DNA of 64,000 bases from Prorocentrum cordatum (GCA_963575745.1 CAUYUJ010004002.1:1331663-1395662); one strand, 5' to 3'; shown: positions 1-9,205, counted from the stretch's first letter. Numbers and translations: made by a program. Notes: a model not told the origin generated them from the sequence alone.

Positions 1-235
1 GATCTGTGTATGTTGTATTCGGCGAGCCAATTTTACACATCATAACACGTAGCTTCTACACATCACACAGAAAGGTGTAGCAGCAACACGCACATTGTAC
101 ACTTGAAGCAGACAGTTGTAGAATGGCAAAGTGACCGAAAAACTGTAGATCTACAGTTCCGGGGATCTTTAGAAGCCTATTCCTCCCCAGTGGTCATTTT
201 TTACACCATAAAACGTAAGCGATACGAGGGTCTAG
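1..235. other. No recognised feature
   Basis: Unique-looking, moderately AT-rich sequence. I see no open frame or repeat worth naming before the trinucleotide array that starts near 236. Confidence 0.5.
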
Positions 236-300
236 CCGTGATGATGACGATGATGCTAAGGATGATGATAATGATGATGATGATGATGATGATGATGCTG

Positions 301-331
<31 letters not shown>

Positions 332-377
332 GGAGGAGGAGGAGGAGGAGGACGAGGAGGAGGAGGAGGGGGAGTAG
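236..377. repeat. (ATG)n then (GAG)n microsatellite
   Basis: About 95 bases of ATG/GAT trinucleotides pass directly into about 45 bases of GAG/GGA. Open frames here encode only Met, His or Arg runs and are artefacts of the repeat. Confidence 0.9.
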
Positions 378-490
378 ATGAGGAGAAGTAAGAGGATCGA
401 TCGATCGAACTCTTGGGCCAGTTCGGTGCTACTCTACTTCGACTAGAGATTTCGAGCTGTGAAAAACCTGAGGTGGCCGAACTGCGGTCC

Positions 491-616
491 TTACATGGAT
501 GAGGAAGCACAAGCAAAGGAGGAGGACAGGGTGACGGAAGCGACCATCCAGCCAAAGTACAGGGCCACCAGCGACAGGGCGAGTACCACGTAGGCCAGGA
601 TGAGCTCGGTATCCAT
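491..616 (-). CDS. Small one-helix membrane protein, or C-terminal membrane exon
   Basis: A 41-residue frame starts at an ATG in a good context (gcgccATGg) and ends in TAA. It starts MDTELILAYVV and has one hydrophobic segment, about residues 5-30 (LILAYVVLALSLVALYFGW), then a short Ser/Ala/Cys tail. The frame stays open upstream to a possible acceptor (cccccgcAG, 651/650) that would add 11 residues before the Met. It lies on the same strand as, and downstream of, the thrombospondin-repeat exons. It could therefore be the type I membrane anchor of that protein, since TSR proteins often end in one helix and a short tail. It could equally be an independent micropeptide or the first exon of a gene running off the left edge. 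I do not recognise the sequence itself. Confidence 0.35.
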   Translation of the reverse strand: MDTELILAYVVLALSLVALYFGWMVASVTLSSSFACASSSM

Positions 617-706
617 GGCGCGCACTCGTGGTAGAGAAGAAGAGAGGATCTGCGGGGGAGCCGGACGAAGACTCGCTTCGCGGCCGACGCCCCGTCGCGG
701 GCCCAT

Positions 707-1003
707 CCTTGGCCATCCGCGTCACAAGCCTGCCCCCCCCCACCCCCACTTGGGGAAGGAACCCTCGTCCAGCCCCCCCGCCGCGGCGATTTATAAAGTC
801 GACATGTATGTAGGCGCCCGCGAAATGGTCGGGCCCGGCTCTTGCCGGAACAGCTCGAGCCCCGAGCTGAGAGAGGGCACCTGCCGGGCCACGCCACGGG
901 GCGCCGCTACCGGGGGGTGCCGCCCGCACCTCGCGGAGGCGGCCCCCTCAAGATCCGCGACCCCGCCCCCACAGGTTCCAAGCCGCCTATAGACGCCCAA
1001 AAC
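707..1003. other. GC-rich spacer
   Basis: C-rich tracts and no supportable gene. The frames open on both strands look like compositional shadows. Confidence 0.4.
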
Positions 1004-1072
1004 TCCTCCTCCTGCTCTTCCTTTTCCTCTTCCTCCTCCTCCTCCACCTCCTCCTCCTCCTCCTCCTCACCT
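1004..1072. repeat. (TCC)n microsatellite
   Basis: Nearly uninterrupted TCC/CTC triplets on the plus strand (GGA on the minus strand). Confidence 0.9.
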
Positions 1073-1082
1073 CGATCCTCAG

Positions 1083-1790
1083 GTGAAGCTGGCGACCCCT
1101 CCAGTGGTGACACCCCGCAGCGCTGTCTGAACTTCCGCGCCATGCCAAAGGGGCGGGGTCACCACTGGGGGGATTGTAACCTCCTCCGCCAGGAAGCGTA
1201 TCCCCCTGGACGCCACAGACCGCCCCCCTAGGACAACCTCCGCGGCCGCCAATCTCACACCTCCCCGACTCTATTTCCAGGAAAATTGGCGGCGCGCATA
1301 AGGAGGTCGGAGGAGGGGGGAAGGCTTTTAGAAGGAGGCGCGCGCCCCCTTTAATCTTTAGACGAGGCCCGCGCCTTCTGAGAAGCCAGGTGCTTCTTTG
1401 AAGCCTTCCCCATTTCCCCCTACCCCCCATATGCGCGTGGCCGACCGATTTTTGTTTCCAGGAATTGGCGGCGAGCCCGGGGGGGGAACGAGAAGGAGAA
1501 GGCCTTCTCAGAAGCAGACGGCCCCCTGGCCCTCTGAGAAAAATTCTAAGCCTCCCCCGAAGACACAACAACCTCTCGGAATGCGCCAGGGCCTCTGGGA
1601 AGCCCCGCCGCTTTCCGAGAAGGCCTCCCCCTTCTCACCTCTCCCCCATCGCTGGCCGCCGAAAGAATGGGCGGTGCCCTCCCTGATGGTGACACCCAGT
1701 GGCGCCGCCGGAACCTGCAGGGAGTGCGGGATATGGCCGCCGGGATCGACGCCGAGAGTGCCGCCGGCGAGCCAGCGCTCCGCACATCCA
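1083..1790 (-). other. Degenerate duplicated exon-like segments
   Basis: Two related stretches on the minus strand (about 1085-1300 and 1640-1770) share a GGTGTCACCA core. Each ends near GAG followed by GTGAG, the form of a canonical 5' splice site. Short stretches around ttccaggaa and ttggcggcg are also repeated. No frame gives a recognisable domain, so these may be decayed exons or simply a local duplication in an intron. Confidence 0.2.
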
Positions 1791-1825
1791 GCTTAGGCAC
1801 GAGCATCGGGAGAGGTGGGTGGTAC

Positions 1826-2050
1826 TCCTCCTCCTCCTCCTCCTCCTCCTCCTCCTCCTCCTCCTCCTCCTGCTGCTCCTCCTCCTCCTCCTCTCCCCCT
1901 CCTCCCCCTCCTCCTCCTCCTCCTCCTCCTCCCTCCTCCTCCTCCTCCTCCCTCCTCATCCATCCATCATCATCATCATCATCAATCATCATCATCATCA
2001 ACATCAACATCAACATCAACATCATCATCATCCATCATCATCATCATCAG

Positions 2051-2104
<54 letters not shown>

Positions 2105-2162
2105 TCATCATCATCATCATCATCCTTATCCTTATCTTATCCTTATCATCATCATATCATCC

Positions 2163-2228
<66 letters not shown>

Positions 2229-2297
2229 CTTCCTCCTCCTTTTCTTGCGCAAGCTAGAGGGCGACGCTCGCCCTCCTCCTCCATCTGCTGCTGCTGC

Positions 2298-2328
<31 letters not shown>

Positions 2329-2390
2329 TCCTGCTCCTCCTGCTGCTGCTGCTGCTGCTCCTCCTCCTTCCTGCCCCTCCCCAACCCTTC
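1826..2390. repeat. Compound (CCT)n-(CAT)n-(CCT)n array
   Basis: About 130 bases of CCT triplets, about 260 bases of CAT/ATC triplets with ATCCTT and ATCAAC interruptions, then CCT and GCT triplets. Long frames made of Ser, His or Ile runs here are not genes. Confidence 0.95.
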
Positions 2391-2950
2391 GATATGCGGA
2401 AACAGAAACTTTCGGAGCTGCGCGCGATTTTCCTTGGTCGGCTCTGCCCCCCCCCCCCGACGGCGCCTCTGGCACAGCGCTCTGCGCGTCAGTGATGGGG
2501 GTCCCAGCGTCGATCCCAGAAAACCGTGCGGACCTCAGACAAAAAATGATATGTATGGCGCCGTGTGTTCCTCTGCTGGAGCCAGGAACCATGCACGCTG
2601 TCATGATAGCCCTGCCGCCATGCCTCATGCGACTTTGTCCGCAAGCCCGCTGGATGTGCCGCTGCACCGTTTGACCTCGACGCGCCCAAGCAGACGACGC
2701 CGACACCACGGCAAACCCACAGCAAACCCACGGCAGGCCCCGCGCCCCGCGCCCGAGTGGTCGACGCTGGCAGCCACCGCGGCAGACCCCACGGCAAGTC
2801 CACCGCGCCAAGGGGCGGCCTCTCCCCGGGTGCCCGCGGCGCCCTCCCCGAGACGGGAGGCCGCGCGTCGGAGCAGACGGCGCGGCGACGTGTCTTGTCT
2901 CCCCCGCCTCACCGACGTGTCGGGGGTCCCCAGCCCGCTGCCCCACTAGG
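2391..2950. other. Spacer with short CACGGCA-type repeats
   Basis: GC-rich sequence with several degenerate copies of a gcaaacccacgg-like motif at about 2700-2800. No coding evidence. Confidence 0.35.
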
Positions 2951-3101
2951 CAAGCGCGCTCCATTTCTCGCAAAGTCACTGCTCGCAGATAGCCTGGATC
3001 AGCTGCGGAGGATCTACGACACACTACAATCGGGGCGAACGTGCGTTTCTCGGACGCTTGCGAGCAGGCACTTTGCGAGTAGTGGAACGCGCTCGGTGAC
3101 C
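2951..3101. repeat. TIR element, copy 1 (MITE-like)
   Basis: About 150 bases framed by inverted ends. The left end reads GCGCTCCATTTCTCGCAAAGT; the right end reads back as CGTTCCACTACTCGCAAAGT. The interior carries GCTCGCAGATAGCCTGGATC and TCTACGACACA. A second copy lies about 410 bases to the right, and the proposed TSR exon at 3160-3210 sits between the two. No internal coding capacity. Confidence 0.6.
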
Positions 3102-3159
3102 CACGCGCCTCCCCTCGTCGCCCTCCTCCTCGCAGCCGGCGCGCCCGCCCAGAGGGTGC

Positions 3160-3210
3160 GGGGGGGCCAGTCGGTCCAGGCGGCGAGCCCGCAGTCCTCG
3201 TCGCAGGATC
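3160..3210 (-). CDS. Thrombospondin type 1 repeat exon (start of a TSR), exon 7 of the split gene
   Basis: Read from an acceptor (ccgccAG, 3212/3211) the frame gives SCDEDCGLAAWTDW. The DC and WTDW spacing is the opening of a TSR fold (linker DC, then W-x-x-W). The exon begins in phase 1. The single base left by the upstream exon (ending 21248) completes a Gly codon and gives CNT-G-SCDEDC, the usual TSR-to-TSR linker. The 3' limit is unclear: the frame continues PPRTLW through a C-run without the expected Cys, so the donor or a short indel lies near 3160. Two TIR elements flank it. What is inferred is membership of the 54-kb gene; what is seen is the motif and the phase. Confidence 0.5.
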
Positions 3211-3359
3211 CTGGCGGAGGCGGCGGCGGGGAGCCAGCCGCGGCAGCAGCCCTCCCGCCCGAGGAGGGGGGCGGCGAGGGGGGCGTACGGGGCGGCCAAG
3301 GGCTCCGAGCTGCAGGGGCCGTGGGGGGACGTGGCACGACAGGGGGGCCTAATGTAGAC

Positions 3360-3511
3360 GAGCGCGTTCCACTGCTCGCAAAGTAGCTGCTCGCAAATGG
3401 CCTGGATCCGCCACAGGGGATCTACAATACATTACATCGAAGCAGACATGTGTTTTTCGAGCGTTTGCGAGTAGGCACTTTGCGAGTAGTGGAACGCGCT
3501 CGGCGAACGAC
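3360..3511. repeat. TIR element, copy 2 (MITE-like)
   Basis: Left end GCGTTCCACTGCTCGCAAAGT, right end reading back as CGTTCCACTACTCGCAAAGT. The interior is collinear with copy 1 at 2951-3101, with scattered substitutions. About 150 bases, non-coding. Confidence 0.6.
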
Positions 3512-3639
3512 GAGGAGCCGCTCAAAACCTGCCACTGGACTTGTACCGGGGCCCGTCTGGTGCAGTTTGCCACCCCGGATCCGTTCGTAAACAACGGCAT
3601 GTCCAAGATTCCAAGGGACATTCGACCGAGGTCGCCTGT

Positions 3640-4095
3640 ATGTGTGTGTTTGTTTCCTGTTGCACGGGTTCTCCGCTTGTTTCGTTTAGCCTTCCAGCAC
3701 ATCGAAAACACGTTCGAAACACTCAGAGCACACAATCAAAACCACCAACAATACCTGAGAGACACACACACACAAAACTCAACAATCATCCAAATACCGC
3801 TTGTATTCCTACAAGGCAGTGCGAAACAAAAACACAATACGTCAGAGGTCCCACGAATAGAAACTCGACCAACACAAACAATAAACGCTTGAAACTTTGA
3901 AGAACAACGATAGATAATCAGCAGGCAATTCGGCCAACACGTCCAAATCGCTTGAAACATCCAAGACCAATTCAAACACATCAACAACGCGGAGAAGGCG
4001 CCCAACGAAAATCCAGATACCACCAAGAACGCTGGAGCAGTACACAAATAGCATCGAAAACTAAAAATATTCTGGGAGATCACAACGAGTTAAAG
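3640..4095 (-). repeat. CA-rich degenerate satellite, left arm of an inverted pair
   Basis: Degenerate units on this strand read as the complement of an AAGCGTTCTTGGTGTTGG-like motif (for example aataaacgcttgaaact). The same family in the opposite orientation occupies 4260-4450, so the two blocks face each other. Confidence 0.55.
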
Positions 4096-4096
4096 G

Positions 4097-4262
4097 AAGT
4101 GCATGTTCACGATCCCGGATGACGGTGCCAACAAAAAGCAAGGCGATGTTGCGAGTCGGTCAAGCTTCCTCAGCCACACAGGCTGCCTCGGCCGAATCAC
4201 CTCTGGATATGTGTTTATTTTTCTTTCTTTAGCACCGCCATCAGGGGTCGTGAACATGCACA
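4097..4262. repeat. Inverted repeat at the centre of the satellite pair
   Basis: About 32 bases at 4097-4128 (agtgcatgttcacgatccc) recur inverted at 4230-4262 (ggggtcgtgaacatgcac), with about 100 unique bases between. Together with the flanking inverted satellites this makes a large imperfect palindrome. Confidence 0.6.
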
Positions 4263-4455
4263 CTGTTAAGACAAATTGGGCCTCTCAGACGTTTGTGTGG
4301 CGTTCGATGCTTCTTTGTGCTTCTGGGGGCCTCTTCAGCGTTCTTGCTGGTGTAGGGCATTGTTTTGGGAACCTTTCCGCATGTTTGAAAATCTGTTGTA
4401 TATTGTTGCTTCGATGTTTCAACCGATGTGTTGGTGTTGGTTGAGTGCTGCCGGG
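4260..4455 (+). repeat. GT-rich degenerate satellite, right arm
   Basis: Repeats of a GCCTCTCAGACGTTTGTG / GCGTTCTTGCTGGTGT type. The same family recurs at 16960-17580 and 19460-19880. Confidence 0.5.
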
Positions 4456-4481
4456 GCCTCCCAAGCGTCATCTATATGGTC

Positions 4482-4667
4482 GCCCCCCCCTGTGATCATA
4501 CATTTCCGTCTTCCGTGTTCGCTCTCTCCCTCTCTCCTTCTCTGTCGCTCTATCCCTCTCTCTCGTTTTGTTGTTATCTCTTTGCGTTTGTCTCTCGCGC
4601 TCTCTGTGATTGTCTGCTGCTGTCTTCGACTGTTTGTCTTTCACGCTCTCTGTGATTGTGTTTGAGC
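4482..4667 (+). repeat. CCCCCTGTGATCATAC core plus TC-rich tail
   Basis: A core ccccctgtgatcatac is followed by pyrimidine-rich tctctc sequence. The same core next to pyrimidine arrays appears at 6598-6620 (inverted), 13559-13580 and about 15615-15632 (inverted), so it is a dispersed composite repeat. Confidence 0.6.
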
Positions 4668-5104
4668 TTTTCCAGCTTTTCCGAAAGATTACCCTCGTGA
4701 AAAACCTTTTCTTTTCCAGCTTTTCCAGCTTTTACAGCTTTTCCCGGATACTACCCTGGTGAAAAACATTGTGCTTTCCAGCTTTTCCAGCTTTTCCAGC
4801 TTCTCCCAGAGACTACCCTGGTGAAAAACCTTGTGTTTTCCAGCTTTTCCAGCTTTTCCCAGAAACTACACTGGTGAAAAACATTGTGTTTTCCAGCTTT
4901 TCCAGCTTTTCCCAGAGACTACCCTGATGAAAAACATTGTGTTGTCCAGCTTTTCCAGCTTTTCCCAAAGACTACCCTTGTGAAACACATTGTGTTTTCC
5001 CGCTTTTCCAGGTTTTCCAGGTTTTCCCAGAGACTACACTGATGAAAAACCTTGTGTTTTCCAGCTTTTCCAGCTTTTCCAGTTTTTCCCAGAGACTACC
5101 CTGT
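4668..5104 (+). repeat. CCAGCTTTTCCAG satellite, forward block
   Basis: Tandem units of about 55-65 bases built from (ccagctttt)1-3, then cccagagactaccctggtg, then aaaaacattgtgtttt. The array reverses orientation at about 5105. Confidence 0.9.
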
Positions 5105-5795
5105 TCAAGGTTTTTCACCAGGGTAGTCTCTGGGAAAAGCTGGAAAAGCTGGAAAACACAAGGTTTTTCGCCATGGTAATCTCAGGGAAAAACTGGAAAA
5201 GCTGGAAAACACAAGGTTTTTCACTAGGGTAATCTCTAGGAAAAACTGGAAAAGTTGGAAAAGCTGGAAAACACACGGTTTTTCACCATGGTAGTCTCTG
5301 GGAAAAACTGGAAAAGCTGGAAAAGCTGGAAAGCACAATGTTTTTCACCAGGGTAGTCTCTGGGAAAAGCCGGAAAAGCTGGAAAAGCTGGAAAACACAA
5401 GGTTTTTCACCACTGTAATGTCTGGGAAAAGCTGGAAAAGCTGGAAAACATAGTGTTTTTCATCAGGGTAGTCTCGGGGAAAACTTGGAAAAAGTGGAGA
5501 AGCTGGAAAACACCATGTTTTTTCACCAGGGTAGTCTCTGGGAAAAGCTGGAAAAGCTGGAAAACACAAGGTTTTTCATCAGTGCAGTCTCTGGGAAAAA
5601 CTGGAAAACCTGGAAAAGCGGTAAAACACAATGTGTTTCACAAGGGTAGTCTCTGGGAGAAACTGGAAAAGCTGGACAAGCTGGAAAACACAATGTTTTT
5701 CACCAGGGTAATCTCTTGGAAAAGCTGGAAAAGCTGGAAACACACAATGTTTTTCATCAGGGTAGTCTCTGGGAAAAGCTGGAAAAGCTGGAAAG
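5105..5795 (-). repeat. CCAGCTTTTCCAG satellite, inverted block
   Basis: Same unit as 4668-5104 but inverted (caccagggtagtctctggg, then aaaagctgg repeats). There is essentially no spacer at the junction, so the two blocks form a head-to-head palindrome more than 400 bases deep. Short open frames such as CFPAFPAFPRDYPGEK are repeat translations. Confidence 0.9.
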
Positions 5796-6360
5796 GTTCG
5801 GGCACCGTAATGGTAACCCGTTTTGGGGGTTCCCTCCTGGGTCCGCGTCCGCCACAGAAGGGCATCCGTTTTTGGATGCCCCTCCAGAGTAGCGCCGTAG
5901 AAGCGCTTTGCAGTGTCGAAGACTTGGTTTGTGGTGTGGTGTCATCACTGATGCTGAGGCGTTGCTGGTGTCGTTGCGTAACAAGCGTGCGGCCATGTGG
6001 CCTTGTGTTCGAGCACAGTGATGGGAACCCGTTTTTGGGGTTCCCTCCTGGGTCCGCGTCCGCCACGGAGGGGCATCTGTTTTTTGGATGCCCCTCCAGA
6101 GTAGCGCCGTGGAAGCGCTTCGCAGTGTCGAAGTTTTGGTTTGTTGTGTGGTATCATCACTGATGCTGAGCCGTTGCTGGTGTCCTTGCGTAACAGGCGT
6201 CCGACCATGTGGCCTTGTGTTCGGGCACAGTGATGGTAACCCGTTTTTTGGGTTCCCTCCTGGGCCCGCGTCCGCCACAGAGGGGCATCCTTTTTTGGAT
6301 CCCCCTCCAGAGTAGCGCCGTGGAAGTGCTTTGCAGTGTCGAAGACTTGGTTTGTGTATG
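5796..6360 (+). repeat. 211-bp tandem repeat with internal hairpin
   Basis: Units begin at TGGTAACCCG (5811), TGGGAACCCG (6022) and TGGTAACCCG (6234), spacings 211 and 212, giving about 2.6 copies. Each unit holds GGGCATCC and GGATGCCC arms around a T-rich loop, a strong hairpin. Not recognised as a known element. Confidence 0.85.
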
Positions 6361-6404
6361 AACATGTGGGGAGGGGACAGGTTGAAAGGAGAGGGTGGGG
6401 AGGG

Positions 6405-6597
6405 ACAGGGGGAGGATGAGGAGGAGGAGGATGATGAGGATGATGATGACGAGGAGGAGGAGGAAGAGGAGGAGGAGGAGAGGAGGAGAGGGGAGGAAAA
6501 GGGGAGGATGAGGAGGAGGAGGAGGAGGACGACGACGACGACGATGAGGATGATGATGGGGAGGAGGACGACGACGAGGAGGATGAGAAAGAAGGCG
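6405..6597. repeat. (GGA)n/(GAC)n purine-rich array
   Basis: GAG, GAT and GAC triplets, ending at the inverted TGTGATCATA core next to the retrotransposon. Confidence 0.9.
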
Positions 6598-6617
6598 AAA
6601 TGTATGATCACAGGGGG

Positions 6618-6658
<41 letters not shown>

Positions 6659-6677
6659 ATATATAATATATATATAT
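6598..6677. repeat. Inverted GATCACAGGGGGG core and (TA)n tract
   Basis: aatgtatgatcacaggggg (6598-6620) is the reverse complement of the core at 13559-13580. A TA tract (6621-6677) follows up to the exact end of the retrotransposon. Each end of the element therefore has (TA)n and then the core, in mirror order. Confidence 0.75.
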
Positions 6678-6824
6678 CTGTGCAAGCCGGGGAGACTCTC
6701 GGGGGCCAGAACTGTTTTGCATCGCAACTCTGTGTGATGACTCGACCCGGAGCTCCGTGCGACATTGACTGGCTGGGCGAGGCACCTCGACCAAGGAAAA
6801 CGAGTCCCGAGACAATCACGATCC
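6678..6824 (-). repeat. B2 repeat of the YR retrotransposon
   Basis: 147 bases, from ctgtgcaagccgggg to gacaatcacgatcc on the plus strand, collinear with B1 (6950-7097) and one base shorter (gcatcgcaac against gcatctgcaac). It forms the 3' end of the element. Confidence 0.85.
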
Positions 6825-6873
6825 AACGGACACTGCTCGAGCTGAAAATGGGTGGGAGCGCAGCGTGGGTGGG

Positions 6874-6949
6874 AGGCTTGAGCACGGGTGGCCGCGGCCC
6901 CCTCCCGCTCGCCACAGGCAGCAAAGAATCTATGGCACGCCATTGCAAT
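6874..6949 (-). repeat. A2 repeat of the YR retrotransposon
   Basis: 76 bases identical to A1 (13429-13504) except aaagaatc for aacgaatc. It abuts B1 exactly. A 49-base stretch (6825-6873) without a counterpart separates it from B2. Confidence 0.85.
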
Positions 6950-7097
6950 CTGTGCAAGCCGGGGAGACTCTCGGGGGCCAGAACTGTTTTGCATCTGCAA
7001 CTCTGTGTGATGACTCGACCCGGAGCTCCGTGCGACATTGACTGGCTGGGCGAGGCACCTCGACCAAGGAAAACGAGTCCCGAGACAATCACGATCC
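6950..7097 (-). repeat. B1 repeat of the YR retrotransposon
   Basis: 148 bases matching B2. The methyltransferase stop codon (7144-7142) lies 45 bases upstream in element orientation. Confidence 0.85.
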
Positions 7098-7141
7098 GAA
7101 ATCTAAAAACTCGAGCAACACCGAATTTTGAAACCCTGGCC

Positions 7142-7920
7142 TTAGGCCAACACAAACCTGTCCAGGCTACGAAACGAGTGGTTTCGCAAAGCCTGTTGGA
7201 AACACTTAGCTACCAGCCTACACAAGTCTTTGGGATACGGTTCTGCAATGTGCGTCCAGAAGGTGCCTGAGGCGTCTTTGCCTTCGAGGATCTGATGGGG
7301 GCGGCGGCTGAAACTGCAGACACCACGACCCGAACATTTACACGGTATGAGAGGGTCGAGGTTGAGATGGCAATATAAGAGCCGAGTGCGCTTCCGCCAC
7401 GCGGTCGAGAACGCACAAAAATCAAAGTCTACAATGCGAGTGTTACGAATTCGACTGAGATGGATTGCACCTGGGAGCTGCCACAACCAAGAGGTGCTAG
7501 GGTTCTCAATTACAACTGGTATGTTCAAACTGCGCGCTAGCAAAAAGAGAGAGAAGCTAAAAGTGGCAAGCGCGTTTCCTCTCTCAACCTTGAGCTGGTC
7601 TCCCGGCGACAGGCCTGGCAACCCCAGCGGGAACTGTTTCGTCCGAAGGGGCGGTGGCCCGTTGGGCCGGTTGCGGGCACGGCTCATAGACTGGCAGGGC
7701 GTCGCAATCCAGATTGCGGCAATGAGCCGACTCCGCACCCAGCCCCTCACCAGCTGTCTGATGCGCTTACGGAGGAGGTCGCTGTCGGTGTCGTGGCGAA
7801 TGTCCAGCTCAAAGGCGGCATGCTGCGACCGGAAGCGCAAGCGCCATGCCGCGGACATCCGCCCAGAGCCGCTGAAGACTTCCAGGAAAACGCCGGCCTT
7901 GGCGTGCCTCACCCACGAAG
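7142..7920 (-). CDS. C5-DNA-methyltransferase-like domain of the retrotransposon
   Basis: This is the C-terminal part (about residues 430-687) of the minus-strand frame 9205-7142. A Rossmann-type motif I (FLEVFSGSGRMSAA) is followed by the acidic motif ELDIRHDTD, a catalytic-type loop ATPCQSMSRARN (PCQ near residue 504), IENPSTSWLW in the place of the ENV motif, and a Cys-rich tail (CKCSGRGVC, then FWTHIAEPYP). The PCQ loop points to cytosine-5 methyltransferases. The methylase of classical DIRS elements is an N6-adenine (Dam-like) type with a DPPY-like motif, which is not seen here. Retroelement-borne C5 methyltransferases have been reported in dinoflagellates. A role in methylating or protecting the element's DNA is inference. 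The frame differs from the recombinase core just upstream but equals that of the recombinase N-terminus. Confidence 0.75.
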
Positions 7921-9205
7921 CCAGCTCGCCGATAGGGTGGCGCCAATCCCGCGGAACGCCTGCTCGGCTTGGAGCTGCAGGGCGCGCGGGAGGCGGTGCA
8001 GCTGCTCCTGCACGCGGCCGCCCTTGGCGTAGCGTCGGTGCGCGGCATCGGTGGCCCACCTGCCGCGCTTCTGGATGTCGCGGAGGGGCCGCGCCGCCGC
8101 GTACAGCTCGTGGCTCGCGCCGCCGTGCCGCAGCTGGTGCAGCGTCAAGTTGCCCAGGACCTGCAGGCCGAGGTCGGAGACGGCGGCCTTGAAGTGGTAG
8201 TTCCACTGCGCGTAGGTGACTGGGAACAGGCGGTGGCCTGCGGGCGTGCGGCGGTGCAGCTCCTGGACGAGGTTCGGCATCCACGGAAAGCAGGTCGAGT
8301 CCACCAGCAAGCTCTCGTCGAACACACCTGTCTTGGACGGGGTCTGCCTCTCGAACAGATGGAGGACCACGCACCAATGGTGCATCGTTGTGGCTGAGGT
8401 GAATCCTGGTGGGATGAGCTGGGCCTGCACGAGCTCCAGCGCCTCTCGCGGCCTCAAGTACAGGCCGAACGTGAGCGCGGTCAGCCATGCATACATGGCC
8501 AGGCCCCTGCGGCACAGGACCTCCACGATGAGGCACACCACGGGCCAAGGGAGCGGCAGGCGCGACCGCGGCGGTGCCAGGCGCGACCAGCCCTTGGCAG
8601 CCCGTGCCGCCCGCGGCAGGCGGCCCTGGCGCGGTCCGAGGTCCGAGCGCACGAAAGCGAGGGCCGCCATCAGCTTCCAGGCGTCGCTGCTCTCGCCCCC
8701 GTCCAAGAACTCCTCGTGAAAAAAACAGCACCAGTGTCTTGTCCACCTCCGTCGGCGTCCCCAATGAGTGGCCCCGCTGGCAGGCCCACAGGCTGAAGGC
8801 AGCGTGCCGGCGCTCGTAGTCCGCCCTGGTCGCATCCCCCACTGACTGCTCCTCCAGGAAGGTCAAGCCCCGGCGGGGGGCCGAGGGCGGGAGTGCAGGG
8901 AAGCGGTTCGCCCTCTCCTGCCGGCGAACAGCCCGGCGGTCGCTCTCGGCTGGGCGCGCCACTGTCTCTGACGCCGCGCGCGGCCTGCGCCGCGACTGGC
9001 TGGCAGCGGCAGTCGCCACAGCAGCCGCTGGCCGCTTGCGAGACCGCGGAGCCGGCGCAGCTGGCATCGCCGTGCAGCCGAGGGCCGACATCGACAGCGG
9101 CGCCGCCATCGCGTCGGAGAGCTGCCGCCTGGGCGGGCGCACCGGGCGCGGCAGGCCCCGATGCCCTGGCCCGCACGGCTTCGGGGATATCACCAGCCTG
9201 GGCAC
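7909..9205 (-). pseudogene. Tyrosine recombinase of the retrotransposon, frameshifted
   Basis: The N-terminal core-binding part (LTFLEEQSVGDATRADYER, RHAAFSLWACQRG) is in the frame starting at 9205. The catalytic domain is in the +1-shifted frame 8835-7909. The shift falls in a T7 run (plus-strand A7, 8719-8725); one T fewer would join LVLFF to HEEFLDGGESS. In the catalytic frame the family residues are all visible: Arg in YLRPREAL (about residue 130), HQLRHGG (His 233, Arg 236), RGRW (Trp 260) and Tyr in RRYAKGG (Tyr 269, near 8031). A second, opposite shift before 7912 returns to the methyltransferase frame. Two compensating indels, a sequencing error in the homopolymer, or programmed frameshifting would each explain this. 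The enzyme would integrate the circular cDNA. Confidence 0.8.

Noticed and set aside
2690-2850. Minus-strand TCRGVCRGGCQRR as a possible TSR middle
   Set aside because: It arises from degenerate CACGGCAAACCC repeats, with no Trp motifs and no matching splice phase.
1667-2949. Long plus-strand ORFs of Ser, His, Ile and Pro runs
   Set aside because: They are translations of (CCT)n and (CAT)n in three frames.
6678-7097. LTRs of an LTR retrotransposon
   Set aside because: The repeats are short and split (A1 versus B1-A2-B2), and the element has a tyrosine recombinase and no DDE integrase.
8670-9190. C-terminal 170 residues of the pol frame
   Set aside because: Out-of-frame reading of the recombinase N-terminus. 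I keep the ORF limits but do not treat this part as pol.
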